64,000 nt of DNA from a virus. The position numbers and the translations under genes were made by a program. The notes beneath the pieces were generated by a model. The model had not been told where the DNA came from. It ran no database searches and was given only the letters and a program-made list of their open reading frames with translations. The first letter of the stretch is position 1. The number at the start of each line of letters is the position of its first letter. The stretch is from positions 108,209 to 172,208 of IMG/VR virus record IMGVR_UViG_3300032323_001387. The stretch is one strand, 5' to 3'. Positions 26,059 to 34,158 of the stretch are shown one piece after another.

Positions 26059-26516
26059 GTAATTGGTATAGACAAGTATCGGGCGACATCACAACGTTGC
26101 CTGATGCTATTTCATATTTCGAATCCGAGTTACAGAGTGCTAGGATAGAAACTAGCCTCAAAGGTAACTTGGAGATGAATAGCAGACTTATGCCCGGCAT
26201 TGTCGAGCATAGGTTCAACCAATTACAAGAGATCGAAGCAATTCTAGAATATCTTAATATACAGTTAAGAAAAAAACGAAGCGAAAGCTTTCGTAAGTTT
26301 ACAGAAAATTATAACAGAGCATTGACTAGTCGTGACGCAGAACGATATGTTGATGGTGATGCAGAAGTATACAATTGGCAGTTACTTATAAATGAATTTT
26401 CTATGGTGCGTAACAAATTTTTGGGACTGCTCAAAGCAATCGATGCAAAGCAATTTCAAATTAATAACATTACAAAACTCAGAGTCGCTGGCATGGAAGA
26501 CACTACCCTAGGTTAA
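26055..26516 (+). CDS. uvsY: Recombination mediator UvsY-like
   Basis: A 153-residue, highly helical protein close in size to T4 UvsY (137). The central helical region IEAILEYLNIQLRKKRSESF, the SRDAERYVDGDAEVYNWQLL stretch and the terminal KAIDAKQFQINNITKLRVAGME resemble UvsY layout, and the gene sits just downstream of uvsX. UvsY loads UvsX on gp32-coated ssDNA. Assignment is from pattern and synteny. Confidence 0.7.
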   Translation: MSNWYRQVSGDITTLPDAISYFESELQSARIETSLKGNLEMNSRLMPGIVEHRFNQLQEIEAILEYLNIQLRKKRSESFRKFTENYNRALTSRDAERYVDGDAEVYNWQLLINEFSMVRNKFLGLLKAIDAKQFQINNITKLRVAGMEDTTLG

Positions 26517-26545
26517 TTGACACAAATTGGATCCTTTGCTATAAT
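26517..26545 (+). promoter_or_regulatory. Early sigma70 promoter
   Basis: TTGACA, 17-base spacer starting CAAATTGG, TATAAT (26540-26545); TTGACACAAATTGG family. Starts at the uvsY stop. Confidence 0.88.
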
Positions 26546-26572
26546 ACTTGTATTGTAGTAAAAGGAGTTCAA

Positions 26573-26704
26573 ATGCAGTTCACGTTGATTACCCCTAAAG
26601 GCAAAATCTATACCTTTTACTTAGAAGCAGTTGCACTCTGCTTCCAACAAGCATATGGTGGTACATTAGTTAATACTTCGGTATTACAAACTGAAACCGC
26701 TTAA
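26573..26704 (+). CDS. 43-residue early protein
   Basis: ATG 26573 to TAA 26704, with AAAGGAG just upstream. The protein begins MQFTLITPKGKIYTFYLEAV and continues with a hydrophobic/aromatic segment and GGTLVNTSV. It is the only gene between two copies of the early promoter, so it is an independent early cassette. Function unknown. Confidence 0.7.
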   Translation: MQFTLITPKGKIYTFYLEAVALCFQQAYGGTLVNTSVLQTETA

Positions 26705-26733
26705 TTGACACAAATTGGCATAAGTGTTATAAT
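26705..26733 (+). promoter_or_regulatory. Early sigma70 promoter
   Basis: TTGACA, 17-base spacer (CAAATTGG...), TATAAT (26728-26733). Drives the AAA+ gene; the leader ends with CAGGAG. Confidence 0.88.
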
Positions 26734-26764
26734 ACATTTTAAGTTAACAAAACAGGAGTTTTAG

Positions 26765-27838
26765 ATGGCTAATGTAACAATTTTTGCTGGCGAGTACCGT
26801 GGCACTAAAGTTAAAAACGAAACATTCCGTTTGGTATCTGACATTAAAACAGGCGCCAAAGGTATGTATGTAACAGTTCAGGATAATGGTACTCTTGGCT
26901 ACAAAGGCAAGAGTGTTCGCGTTAAAATTAAAAGCATGGAAGATATCACTGTGAGCGGTCAAACAATGGCAGACATGACAGATGCAGAGCGCACTCGTGC
27001 AAATAACGATGACAATGTTCTCAGCATTGTTAAACCCAAAGAGCCAGAAGTGTACACAGAAACAGAAGAAGCTGCCATTGAGCGCATTCGTGAACGTTTT
27101 GACATCTTGGACCAAATGGCAGAAGGTACTACTTCAGGTGCAGTTCGCGCTATGATTGTTAGTGGCCCTCCGGGCGTAGGTAAATCCTTTGGCGTTGAGA
27201 AGGTACTTGAGCAGGCTAGTTTGTTTGACAAAATGGCTCAACGCAAGAATCGTTTTGAAGTTGTTAAAGGTGCAATGAGTGCCATTGGCTTGTATTGCAA
27301 ACTGTTCCAGTATGCAGACGAAGGCAATGTGCTGGTGTTTGACGACTGTGACAGCATTTTGCTGGACGACTTGTCGCTGAACATCCTTAAGGCTGCTTTG
27401 GACAGTTCTAAGAAGCGTACAATCTCTTGGAACATTGACAGCAATATGTTGCGCCGTGAAGGTGTGCCAGATCGTTTCGATTTTAAAGGCAGTGTGATTT
27501 TCATCACTAACATTAAGTTTGAGCATGTTCGCAGTAAGAAGTTGCGCGACCACTTGGATGCACTTGAGTCACGTTGCCACTATTTGGATCTGACTATGGA
27601 TACCCAGCGTGATAAGTATCTGCGTATTAAGCAAATCGTACAAGACGGCATGTTGAACAGTTATGATTTTGAAGATGGTGCAGAAAACGAAATCGTAGAG
27701 TATGTATGGGAACAGAAGAATCGTTTGCGTGAGTTGAGCCTGCGTACAGTTTTGAAGATTGCAGACCTGCGTAAGATGAGTGCTACTAACTGGAAGAAGC
27801 TGGCAGAGACAACAATTTTGAAACGTGCAGAAGCATAA
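26765..27838 (+). CDS. AAA+ ATPase
   Basis: A 357-residue protein. The first 95 residues form a separate beta-rich domain. The AAA+ part has Walker A GPPGVGKS (134-141), Walker B VFDD (191-194), a sensor-1-like VIFITNI and an arginine-rich LRDHLDALESRCHYLDL region. It does not look like clamp loader gp44. It could be a chaperone or remodelling ATPase acting early on host or phage complexes. Its own early promoter makes it a separate cassette. Confidence 0.8.
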   Translation: MANVTIFAGEYRGTKVKNETFRLVSDIKTGAKGMYVTVQDNGTLGYKGKSVRVKIKSMEDITVSGQTMADMTDAERTRANNDDNVLSIVKPKEPEVYTETEEAAIERIRERFDILDQMAEGTTSGAVRAMIVSGPPGVGKSFGVEKVLEQASLFDKMAQRKNRFEVVKGAMSAIGLYCKLFQYADEGNVLVFDDCDSILLDDLSLNILKAALDSSKKRTISWNIDSNMLRREGVPDRFDFKGSVIFITNIKFEHVRSKKLRDHLDALESRCHYLDLTMDTQRDKYLRIKQIVQDGMLNSYDFEDGAENEIVEYVWEQKNRLRELSLRTVLKIADLRKMSATNWKKLAETTILKRAEA

Positions 27839-27846
27839 TTAACTAA

Positions 27847-27880
27847 CAATGCCCAATTAATTGACACTAATTGGGCATTG
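27847..27880 (+). promoter_or_regulatory. Perfect 13-bp inverted repeat over the -35 of the subtilase promoter
   Basis: CAATGCCCAATTA (27847-27859) and its exact complement (27868-27880) flank 8 bases that contain TTGACA. No T run follows, so an operator is more likely than a terminator; a repressor binding both arms would cover the -35 box. Confidence 0.6.
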
Positions 27881-27889
27881 TGCTATAAT
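27861..27889 (+). promoter_or_regulatory. Early sigma70 promoter of subtilase gene
   Basis: TTGACA, 17-base spacer (CTAATTGG...), TATAAT (27884-27889). A variant of the TTGACACAAATTGG family; the variant base is part of the inverted repeat. Confidence 0.85.
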
Positions 27890-27918
27890 ACATACATATT
27901 AAGCAATAAGGACTTTAA

Positions 27919-30003
27919 ATGAAATTCAAACCCACCCTTGTAGCACTGGCAGTTTCCACTTTGGCAGTAAGTGTGCAAGCTCAAGTTTTTGCTAATCGCG
28001 AAGCAGATACTCAAATCAAATTTCTAAACGCCGTTGGTGCTCCACAGGCATGGGCACGTGGTATCACTGGTAAAGGTGTTATCATTGGTATTGTTGATAA
28101 CGGGTTTGATGTTAATCACAGTGATCTCAAAGGCAAAGTAATTAGCCTGACTAATACAGGTTCGACAGCGCAGGCAGTGGGTGTGCATGGTACACAAATG
28201 GCCAGTATTGCCGCCGGCAAGCTAGATGGATGGGGCACAGTTGGTGTGGCTCCTGATGCTCAACTAGTGTTGTTCCAAGCAAATAGTTCTATTAGTTCGG
28301 CCAATGGCTTGGCTGGTACTGGTATTAATATGAGTGCAGTTCACAGGGGTATGACACTGGCAGAGCGAGCAGGTGCCAGCGTTATCAATCTTAGTTTAGG
28401 TTCAAACTTTGACGCTAATTTTCAAAGAACCACGGTAGAAGTTAGTCCTGGTATTTTCCGTGCTCCTAGCAATTATAACAGTGCAGTGACGGGCGGCAAA
28501 AGTTTTCTGTATGGTAACTCGATGAGAGATGTAGCGGCATTTGCCAATGCAACATCCAGGTCAGTGATTGTCATATCATCAGGTAATGCAGGTACAAAGT
28601 ATGCACAGATGCCAGCGGCATTTGCAACTCAAACAGATGCCAACGGTAATTTGCTCATGGGTGGTCGTGTGCTGATTGTAGGCAACGTGGTTGGTGATGG
28701 CAAAGGTGGCTGGACTATGAATAAAACCAGCAACCAAGCAGGTACCTTGTGCAATAGTTTTACTGGCAACATCTGCAATGACAAATACTATGTTAAAGAC
28801 TTTTATGTTGTGGCACCGGGTACTGGCATGTGGGGCGCAGTTCCAGACGCGGCTAGAACTGCCGCAGGTATTAAGTCAGGCGGCACTGACGGCATTGGTG
28901 CAGTAACAGGTACTAGCCCAGCAGCCGCAGTGGTCAGTGGCGGTGTTGCATTGCTCAAACAAGCATGGCCACAACTTAGTTCTGCACAGTTGGTTCATTT
29001 GGTCAAGACCACTGCAACTGACATGGGTGCAAAAGGTGTTGACGAAGTTTATGGTTGGGGTATGGTAAACTTCGACAAAGCTACACAGCCACAAGGCACG
29101 ATGACTATTGCTAATTTTAAAGGTTACGCTACGGCTATTCCTTTGACAGCTTCGGGTGTTGCGTCTAGCGGTAGTATTAGCCTTAAGACTAGTAGTGTGC
29201 TTCAAAACGTTCAAGGCTTGGACAGCTACAATCGTAACTATACATTGGACATGACTCGAGCAGTAGCAGTTAATCCTGTAATGACTTATCGTGCGTCTAG
29301 TTCTTACTTGGCAATGAGCCCAGTAGGCTATAATGAAATTGCTACTCCTGTTAATGAAAATTACAGCATTAAAATGATGCAGAGCCAAGCAGGTACGGCT
29401 ACTGAAGTTTCCTATACTGAACAAGGCGTCAGCTATAGTGTGCAGATTGGTTCGATGACAGAAAAGTCAGGCTTCCTTGGTAACATTGGCTCGGGCGCAA
29501 TGGCATTTGGTAACAGCTCTACTAACTATTTCCAGCTTGGAACTGAACGTAAGTTTGGTGACGTTGCAGTATCTGGTGCATATGGCTTTGGTGTTACTCG
29601 TGCAGGAAGTGTGGCAGATTCGATGATTCAACTCGGTAATCGTATTAGCAGTGATACCTGGAGACTGGCTGTGGCCAAGAACAATGTGTTCCAAAACAAA
29701 GACGCTGTGAGTTTGACATTGGTTAGTCCCGTAAGTGTGCGAAAAGGTTCGGCAACTATCACAGGTGTAACTGGCTATGAGTTTACCGACAATGGTGATG
29801 GAGCAGATGCAAAGGCGATTGTTGGTACAGAATCAATTAGTCTTCGCCAACAAGTTAAACCTATGGACTTGGTCCTAGGTTATACTGTAATTGGTAAGGG
29901 CTATGACCGTGTAAACGTAAATGTAGCACGCCAGTTTAATGTCGGCGGAGTTCCAGGTAACAATATGAATTCAATTGGTGTTATGGCAGTTAAGTCTTTC
30001 TAA
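27919..30003 (+). CDS. Secreted subtilisin-like serine protease (S8) with possible C-terminal barrel
   Basis: The 694-residue product has a clear signal peptide (MKFKPTLVALAVSTLAVSVQA, cut probably after Ala21). The S8 catalytic triad is complete: Asp60 (IVDNGFDVNH), His90 (VGVHGTQMAS) and Ser333 (GTSPAAAVVSGG), with Asn223 for the oxyanion hole. The last 250 residues are beta-rich with alternating hydrophobics and end in Phe, recalling autotransporter-type outer membrane barrels. A secreted protease on its own early promoter is unusual for a T4-like phage. It may act on the host envelope or surface, or on competitors. Probably acquired from a bacterium. Confidence 0.85.
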   Translation: MKFKPTLVALAVSTLAVSVQAQVFANREADTQIKFLNAVGAPQAWARGITGKGVIIGIVDNGFDVNHSDLKGKVISLTNTGSTAQAVGVHGTQMASIAAGKLDGWGTVGVAPDAQLVLFQANSSISSANGLAGTGINMSAVHRGMTLAERAGASVINLSLGSNFDANFQRTTVEVSPGIFRAPSNYNSAVTGGKSFLYGNSMRDVAAFANATSRSVIVISSGNAGTKYAQMPAAFATQTDANGNLLMGGRVLIVGNVVGDGKGGWTMNKTSNQAGTLCNSFTGNICNDKYYVKDFYVVAPGTGMWGAVPDAARTAAGIKSGGTDGIGAVTGTSPAAAVVSGGVALLKQAWPQLSSAQLVHLVKTTATDMGAKGVDEVYGWGMVNFDKATQPQGTMTIANFKGYATAIPLTASGVASSGSISLKTSSVLQNVQGLDSYNRNYTLDMTRAVAVNPVMTYRASSSYLAMSPVGYNEIATPVNENYSIKMMQSQAGTATEVSYTEQGVSYSVQIGSMTEKSGFLGNIGSGAMAFGNSSTNYFQLGTERKFGDVAVSGAYGFGVTRAGSVADSMIQLGNRISSDTWRLAVAKNNVFQNKDAVSLTLVSPVSVRKGSATITGVTGYEFTDNGDGADAKAIVGTESISLRQQVKPMDLVLGYTVIGKGYDRVNVNVARQFNVGGVPGNNMNSIGVMAVKSF

Positions 30004-30032
30004 TTGACACAAATTGGTTTTGGTGTTATAAT
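30004..30032 (+). promoter_or_regulatory. Early sigma70 promoter
   Basis: TTGACA, 17-base spacer (CAAATTGG...), TATAAT (30027-30032), starting at the subtilase stop codon. Confidence 0.88.
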
Positions 30033-30064
30033 ATATTTTTAGTAAACAAAACAGGAGTTTTTAA

Positions 30065-31204
30065 ATGGCAAAAGTAAATGCAATGAGTCTTACAGTGGGA
30101 ACAATAAAAACCAAAATGAGCAAGACTAAACAAAAAGAACAGCGTATTAAGAATTTTCTTAGCAACTATGCAGTTCCTTTTGACATGGAAGATTCCGCAA
30201 TTGACCTGCGGACCATGGCTAATAATTATCCTAACGGCATTATCCCAAACAAAGATATCGGCGAAGCAGTAGCCGCAGTTTTGGGCCCAGCACCTATGCC
30301 TCGACTTTCTGTTGACCCCAAGCTACTTAATGTTCCTAAATTTACATGGGTACATATGGATGACATTGCTGTTGATCCTCGCTTTCAGCGTGACGTGATT
30401 CCTAACCACGTTATAAAGATTGAACCACTGTTTAAAGCAGATACTATCATTGTTCCTTGTGCAGTCAAAGATCCTGTTAGTGGAAAATATCTGCTGTGGG
30501 ACGGCCACCATACTACTCGTGTTTGCGAACGCCAAGGATGGACTCATATGCCTGTTTGGTATACCGAAGCTAACATCAATGACGAACATAGTCTAGACGA
30601 AGCCACTAAGATTCTAATCAGCCATGCTGGTAACAGTATGATTACTATTAACAAGTCTGGTAAGCGTCAACTGGATCGCTACAATGAGCACATGATTGCT
30701 GTAGAGTGCGGCCATGCAGAACCTGTTATGGTTCAAAACATTGTTGATGCAAACAACTGCCAAGTGAAACGTGCCAGCACTAAAGCTGGCGATATTAGTC
30801 ACATTGAACATTTGTATGGTGCCTATGACCTTGTGCAAGCAAGCTCGGGTATTAAAGGTATTTACTTGGCTCGCAGTTTGAAGTTTCATCGTGATACATG
30901 GCCTAAGGAAGAAGTGCGTGGTATTATGATGCTAGCTATGGCTCGCTTGTACCAACAAACTGAATTGCAAACTGGTAAGATGCTTCCTTCTACATTTGAC
31001 GTAGAGTTCGGTAACATTCTTAAGAAAGTATACGGACAAAGTGAAAAAGTTCATACTCGTTTGAAGGAACAGTTTGAAAATCACTTTGGTAGTTTGGGTG
31101 CTCACCCAGTTGTGGTTACCAGCGGCCTTGCGCTTACTTACAATAAGCATCAAACTAAGGGCTTCAAGTTGGCACAACCAGAAGCTACTTATCCTGTTAA
31201 GTAA
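30065..31204 (+). CDS. ParB/sulfiredoxin-like domain protein
   Basis: A 379-residue protein. Region 92-165 resembles the ParB/Srx fold: KFTWVHMDDIAVDPRFQRD, then KYLLWDGHHTTRVCERQGW with the DGHHxxR nucleotide-binding/catalytic motif at 146-152 (DGxHR in ParB). The rest is helical. ParB-type domains can bind or hydrolyse CTP, act as nucleases or bind DNA; which applies is unknown. Expressed from its own early promoter and overlaps the next gene by one base. Confidence 0.65.
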   Translation: MAKVNAMSLTVGTIKTKMSKTKQKEQRIKNFLSNYAVPFDMEDSAIDLRTMANNYPNGIIPNKDIGEAVAAVLGPAPMPRLSVDPKLLNVPKFTWVHMDDIAVDPRFQRDVIPNHVIKIEPLFKADTIIVPCAVKDPVSGKYLLWDGHHTTRVCERQGWTHMPVWYTEANINDEHSLDEATKILISHAGNSMITINKSGKRQLDRYNEHMIAVECGHAEPVMVQNIVDANNCQVKRASTKAGDISHIEHLYGAYDLVQASSGIKGIYLARSLKFHRDTWPKEEVRGIMMLAMARLYQQTELQTGKMLPSTFDVEFGNILKKVYGQSEKVHTRLKEQFENHFGSLGAHPVVVTSGLALTYNKHQTKGFKLAQPEATYPVK

Positions 31205-31617
31205 TGCGCTATTATATTTTATATCTGCGAAAGTGTCCGGGGGTCGCTGATCCTCGACACTTTAAGATTGGAATTGCGGCATTGGACAAAGTTCGCACTC
31301 GTCTTGCTAGTTATCAAAACGCAGTAGGCCCGGTATATCTAGAAGAGTTTATGTATTTCTGGATCGGCGAAGATGTAGATGTAAAGGAAGCAGAAAAGAA
31401 AGTTAAGATAAATTTTAAGTCTAAGATTTCAAGTGCAGAAGCAGGACTCAGCGAATGGATCTGTGAAATTGACAAGCAAGAAATTCTTAACTATATCGAA
31501 GAACTGAAAACAGAGCATTTCATCAAACTAGAAGATAGTCCAAAAGAGTTTACTCCGTTATCAATGAATAACTGCCAAGACTTTACTGAATGGTTTGATA
31601 CGATCACTTTAAATTAA
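31204..31617 (+). CDS. GIY-YIG/MUG113-like small nuclease-fold protein
   Basis: 137 residues. The N-terminus MRYYILYLRK... FKIGIAALDKVRTRLASYQN, spaced as in T5orf172/MUG113-type GIY-YIG relatives (strand, KIG strand, helix with Arg). The rest is charged and helical. The catalytic Tyr/Arg/Glu set is only partly convincing, so a DNA-binding or inactive nuclease role is possible. TAATG overlap with the ParB-like gene. Confidence 0.55.
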   Translation: MRYYILYLRKCPGVADPRHFKIGIAALDKVRTRLASYQNAVGPVYLEEFMYFWIGEDVDVKEAEKKVKINFKSKISSAEAGLSEWICEIDKQEILNYIEELKTEHFIKLEDSPKEFTPLSMNNCQDFTEWFDTITLN

Positions 31618-31639
31618 GCAACCGAAAGGTTGCTTTTTT
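31616..31639 (+). terminator. Rho-independent terminator whose 3' arm contains the next -35 box
   Basis: AAGCAACC-GAAA-GGTTGCTT plus T run. TTGCTT (31630-31635) in the 3' arm is spaced 17 bases from TATAAT at 31653. Confidence 0.85.
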
Positions 31640-31658
31640 ATTGACGAGTGTGTATAAT
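31630..31658 (+). promoter_or_regulatory. Sigma70-like promoter, leaderless type
   Basis: TTGCTT, 17-base spacer, TATAAT (31653-31658), then 7 bases to the HNH gene ATG at 31666. The same terminator-promoter unit recurs before uvsW. Confidence 0.65.
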
Positions 31659-31665
31659 TACCTTT

Positions 31666-32649
31666 ATGAAAATTATATGGCCTGTTGAACTTAAAGAATC
31701 TAAATATAGTAAATGGTACGAAGCATTAATATATAAAGCGAAAAATCGTACCATCGAAGGTTATGTAGAAACGCATCATATAATTCCGAGAAGTTTTGGG
31801 GGTAACGATAGTAAGAGTAACTTAGTAAAGCTCACCGCCAGAGAACATTATATTGCCCATGCATTATTATGGAAAATGAAATTTCCAGGCATTTATAATA
31901 GTAAAATGGCATTTGCATTTAATACGTTCATCAACAAAATGACGACTAAAGTCAGAGGCGTTCACCACACCTATACTATTTCCAGTAGAACGTACGAAAT
32001 TTTCAGAAAAGAATATTCGAGACTTCTCAAAGAAAAATACGCAAGAGAAGGTGGAACATTTCTTGGTAGAAAACATTCAGAAGAAACAAAACGTAAGATT
32101 GGAGAGAAAAGTAAATTAAAAGAATTTAAACGAGGACCAGAAAACCCGCAGTGGGGGAAAAAACAAAACGTCTCTCCAGAAGGTAAAGAAAGACGCAAAG
32201 CAGCCTCGAAAGAAAGATGGGCAGATCCAGAGTTTAGAGAAAAAATGATTCAAAAGAAAAAAGAATTTCTTCAAACCCCAGCCGGCATCGCCCAACGTCA
32301 AGCAACTAGTCGACGAGTAAAAGGTGTTAAACGCGATCCTGCAATCATGGAAAAATGTGCTTCTGCCAAAAGAGGTAAAAAAGAACACGAGATATATTCA
32401 CCAGAAGCTATTGCAAAAAGAAAAGAAGCACTGAAGAACAGAGTCGTATCGGATGAAGCAAAAGAAAAAATTCGCCAAGGTGCATTAAAAGGATGTAAGA
32501 TGCCAAAATCAGATGATTGGAAGAAACAAATGAGTGAAAGAATGACAGGAATAAAACGCCAAACTTTTGTGTGTGCTCATTGCGGAAAAGAAGCCGTGTT
32601 ATCTAATATTAATCGATGGCATAATGATAATTGTAAATTTAAGAAATGA
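31666..32649 (+). CDS. HNH homing endonuclease with NUMOD-like repeats
   Basis: 327 residues from ATG 31666; an upstream GTG would lie before the likely transcription start. The HNH core is at 36-66 (THHIIPRSFGG, SNLVKLTAREHYIAH: His37/38, Asn52, His61). The basic middle has HSEETKRKIGEKSK-type DNA-binding repeats (NUMOD3-like). The end carries CAHCGK and a later Cys, a possible zinc knuckle. It sits between an accessory block and uvsW and is flanked by two near-identical terminator-promoter units, as expected for a mobile insertion. Confidence 0.85.
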   Translation: MKIIWPVELKESKYSKWYEALIYKAKNRTIEGYVETHHIIPRSFGGNDSKSNLVKLTAREHYIAHALLWKMKFPGIYNSKMAFAFNTFINKMTTKVRGVHHTYTISSRTYEIFRKEYSRLLKEKYAREGGTFLGRKHSEETKRKIGEKSKLKEFKRGPENPQWGKKQNVSPEGKERRKAASKERWADPEFREKMIQKKKEFLQTPAGIAQRQATSRRVKGVKRDPAIMEKCASAKRGKKEHEIYSPEAIAKRKEALKNRVVSDEAKEKIRQGALKGCKMPKSDDWKKQMSERMTGIKRQTFVCAHCGKEAVLSNINRWHNDNCKFKK

Positions 32650-32657
32650 ACAAATTG

Positions 32658-32680
32658 GCAACCTATTAGGTTGCTTTTTT
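32658..32680 (+). terminator. Rho-independent terminator whose 3' arm contains the uvsW -35 box
   Basis: GCAACCT-ATT-AGGTTGC plus TTTTTT. TTGCTT (32671-32676) forms the end of the hairpin and lies 18 bases from TATACT. Confidence 0.85.
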
Positions 32681-32700
32681 GTGGCCTAATATGTTATACT
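32671..32700 (+). promoter_or_regulatory. Sigma70-like promoter of uvsW, leaderless type
   Basis: TTGCTT, 18-base spacer, TATACT (32695-32700), 6 bases, then ATG 32707. Confidence 0.65.
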
Positions 32701-32706
32701 ACATCT

Positions 32707-34158
32707 ATGACAGTTTGTACAATACATATAAAAGATGAAGTTAATATTAAAATTAGCGGATTAGAAACAGCTACTAGGCGCAGGTTAGAAAAAGAATTGA
32801 AGTTTTTCATGCCATATGCAAGGCATACACCAGCTTATAAACTAGGACGCTGGGATGGCTGTGTTGGTTTCTTTACACTAGGCGGCGCCAGCTTTTTTAA
32901 TTTACTAGATAAGATTCTACCAGTAATTGTTGATGAAGGTTATTCAGTTGAGATTGATGATCAAAGGCAACAGCATGACTTCAAGTTTGTTGAAGTAAAT
33001 GAAACAACACATGAACAAACAATCTGGCCCAAAGGGCACGTTAACGAAGGCAATCCAGTACTGCTACGTGACTATCAGATTGATGCCATCAACAAGTTTT
33101 TAACTAATCTACAATGCGTACAAGAGATTAGTACAGGCGCCGGTAAAACAATTACAACTGCCACATTGAGTAAAAGTGTGGAAAGTTATGGTAGAACATT
33201 GGTCATTGTTCCTAACAAAGACCTAGTCAAGCAAACATTAGAAGATTATGAATTACTTGGCCTGGACGTTGGTGTTTACTTTGGCGATAAAAAAGAACTA
33301 GGTAAGACACATACTATTTGTACATGGCAAAGTCTTAACAGTGTACAAAAGAGATTTAAAGAAGGCGAAAGCCCAATCAGCTTGGAAGAGTTCAGCGAAG
33401 ACTTAGTGGCAATCATTGTTGACGAAGTTCACCAAGCCAAAGCAGACGTACTTAAAGCATTGTTAAGTGGTCCTTTCTCCAATGTTCCTATCCGTTGGGG
33501 TTTAACTGGAACTATTCCTAAAGAAGATTTTGAGCAACTAGGCTTGGTTGCATGTATTGGTCCAGTGGTAAATAAGATAGCTGCCAAAGACTTACAAGCC
33601 AAAGGAGTGTTGGCAAATTGCTTGGTTAATGTACTGCAATTACAGGACACAGTATCATATAATACATATCAAGAAGAACTAACATACCTGACTACCAACG
33701 TTAAACGTGTAGACTTCATTGCTGAGTTTGTTAGTAAACTTTCAGAATCGGGAAATACGTTAGTCTTAGTTGATCGAGTTAAAAGCGGCGAAATGTTAGT
33801 AGAGCGTTTACCTGACAGTATTTTTGTCAGTGGTGCAATGAAAACAACAGATAGAAAAGAGCAGTATGACGAAGTTAAAACAGCTACTAATAAGATCATT
33901 GTGGCTACCTATGGTGTTGCCGCTGTGGGCATTAATATCCCTAGGATTTTTAATCTGGTTCTTTTGGAACCCGGGAAAAGCTTTGTCCGCGTTATTCAAA
34001 GTATTGGACGTGGCATAAGAAAAGCAGAAGACAAAGATCACGTGGAGATTTGGGACGTGACAAGTAGCGCAAAGTTTAGTAAACGACATCTTACTACACG
34101 AAAGAAATACTATGATGATGCAGGCTATCCGTATCAAGTACAAAAGGTAAAATACTAA
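32707..34158 (+). CDS. uvsW: Helicase UvsW
   Basis: 483 residues from ATG 32707. The N-terminal domain (YARHTPAYKLGRWDGCVGFF) is the UvsW DNA-binding module. The SF2 core has LLRDYQIDAI, Walker A STGAGKT (142-148), DEVH (239-242), a LTGTIP motif III and VIQSIGRGIRK motif VI. UvsW unwinds recombination intermediates, R-loops and stalled forks, shifting origin to recombination-dependent replication. An in-frame start 36 bases upstream would fall before the -10 box and is rejected. Confidence 0.93.
   Translation: MTVCTIHIKDEVNIKISGLETATRRRLEKELKFFMPYARHTPAYKLGRWDGCVGFFTLGGASFFNLLDKILPVIVDEGYSVEIDDQRQQHDFKFVEVNETTHEQTIWPKGHVNEGNPVLLRDYQIDAINKFLTNLQCVQEISTGAGKTITTATLSKSVESYGRTLVIVPNKDLVKQTLEDYELLGLDVGVYFGDKKELGKTHTICTWQSLNSVQKRFKEGESPISLEEFSEDLVAIIVDEVHQAKADVLKALLSGPFSNVPIRWGLTGTIPKEDFEQLGLVACIGPVVNKIAAKDLQAKGVLANCLVNVLQLQDTVSYNTYQEELTYLTTNVKRVDFIAEFVSKLSESGNTLVLVDRVKSGEMLVERLPDSIFVSGAMKTTDRKEQYDEVKTATNKIIVATYGVAAVGINIPRIFNLVLLEPGKSFVRVIQSIGRGIRKAEDKDHVEIWDVTSSAKFSKRHLTTRKKYYDDAGYPYQVQKVKY

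Noticed and set aside
26765-27838. AAA+ gene as clamp loader gp44
   Set aside because: It has a separate beta-rich N-terminal domain, lacks the clamp-loader SRC motif, and carries its own early promoter away from replication genes.
26765-30003. AAA+ ATPase followed by subtilase as a two-gene defence system of the ATPase-protease type
   Set aside because: The protease has a clear Sec signal peptide and an envelope-type C-terminus, and each gene has its own promoter with a repeat between, so a cytoplasmic effector pair is unlikely.
31648-31665. GTG start 18 bases upstream for the HNH gene
   Set aside because: It lies at or before the -10 box, upstream of the predicted transcription start.
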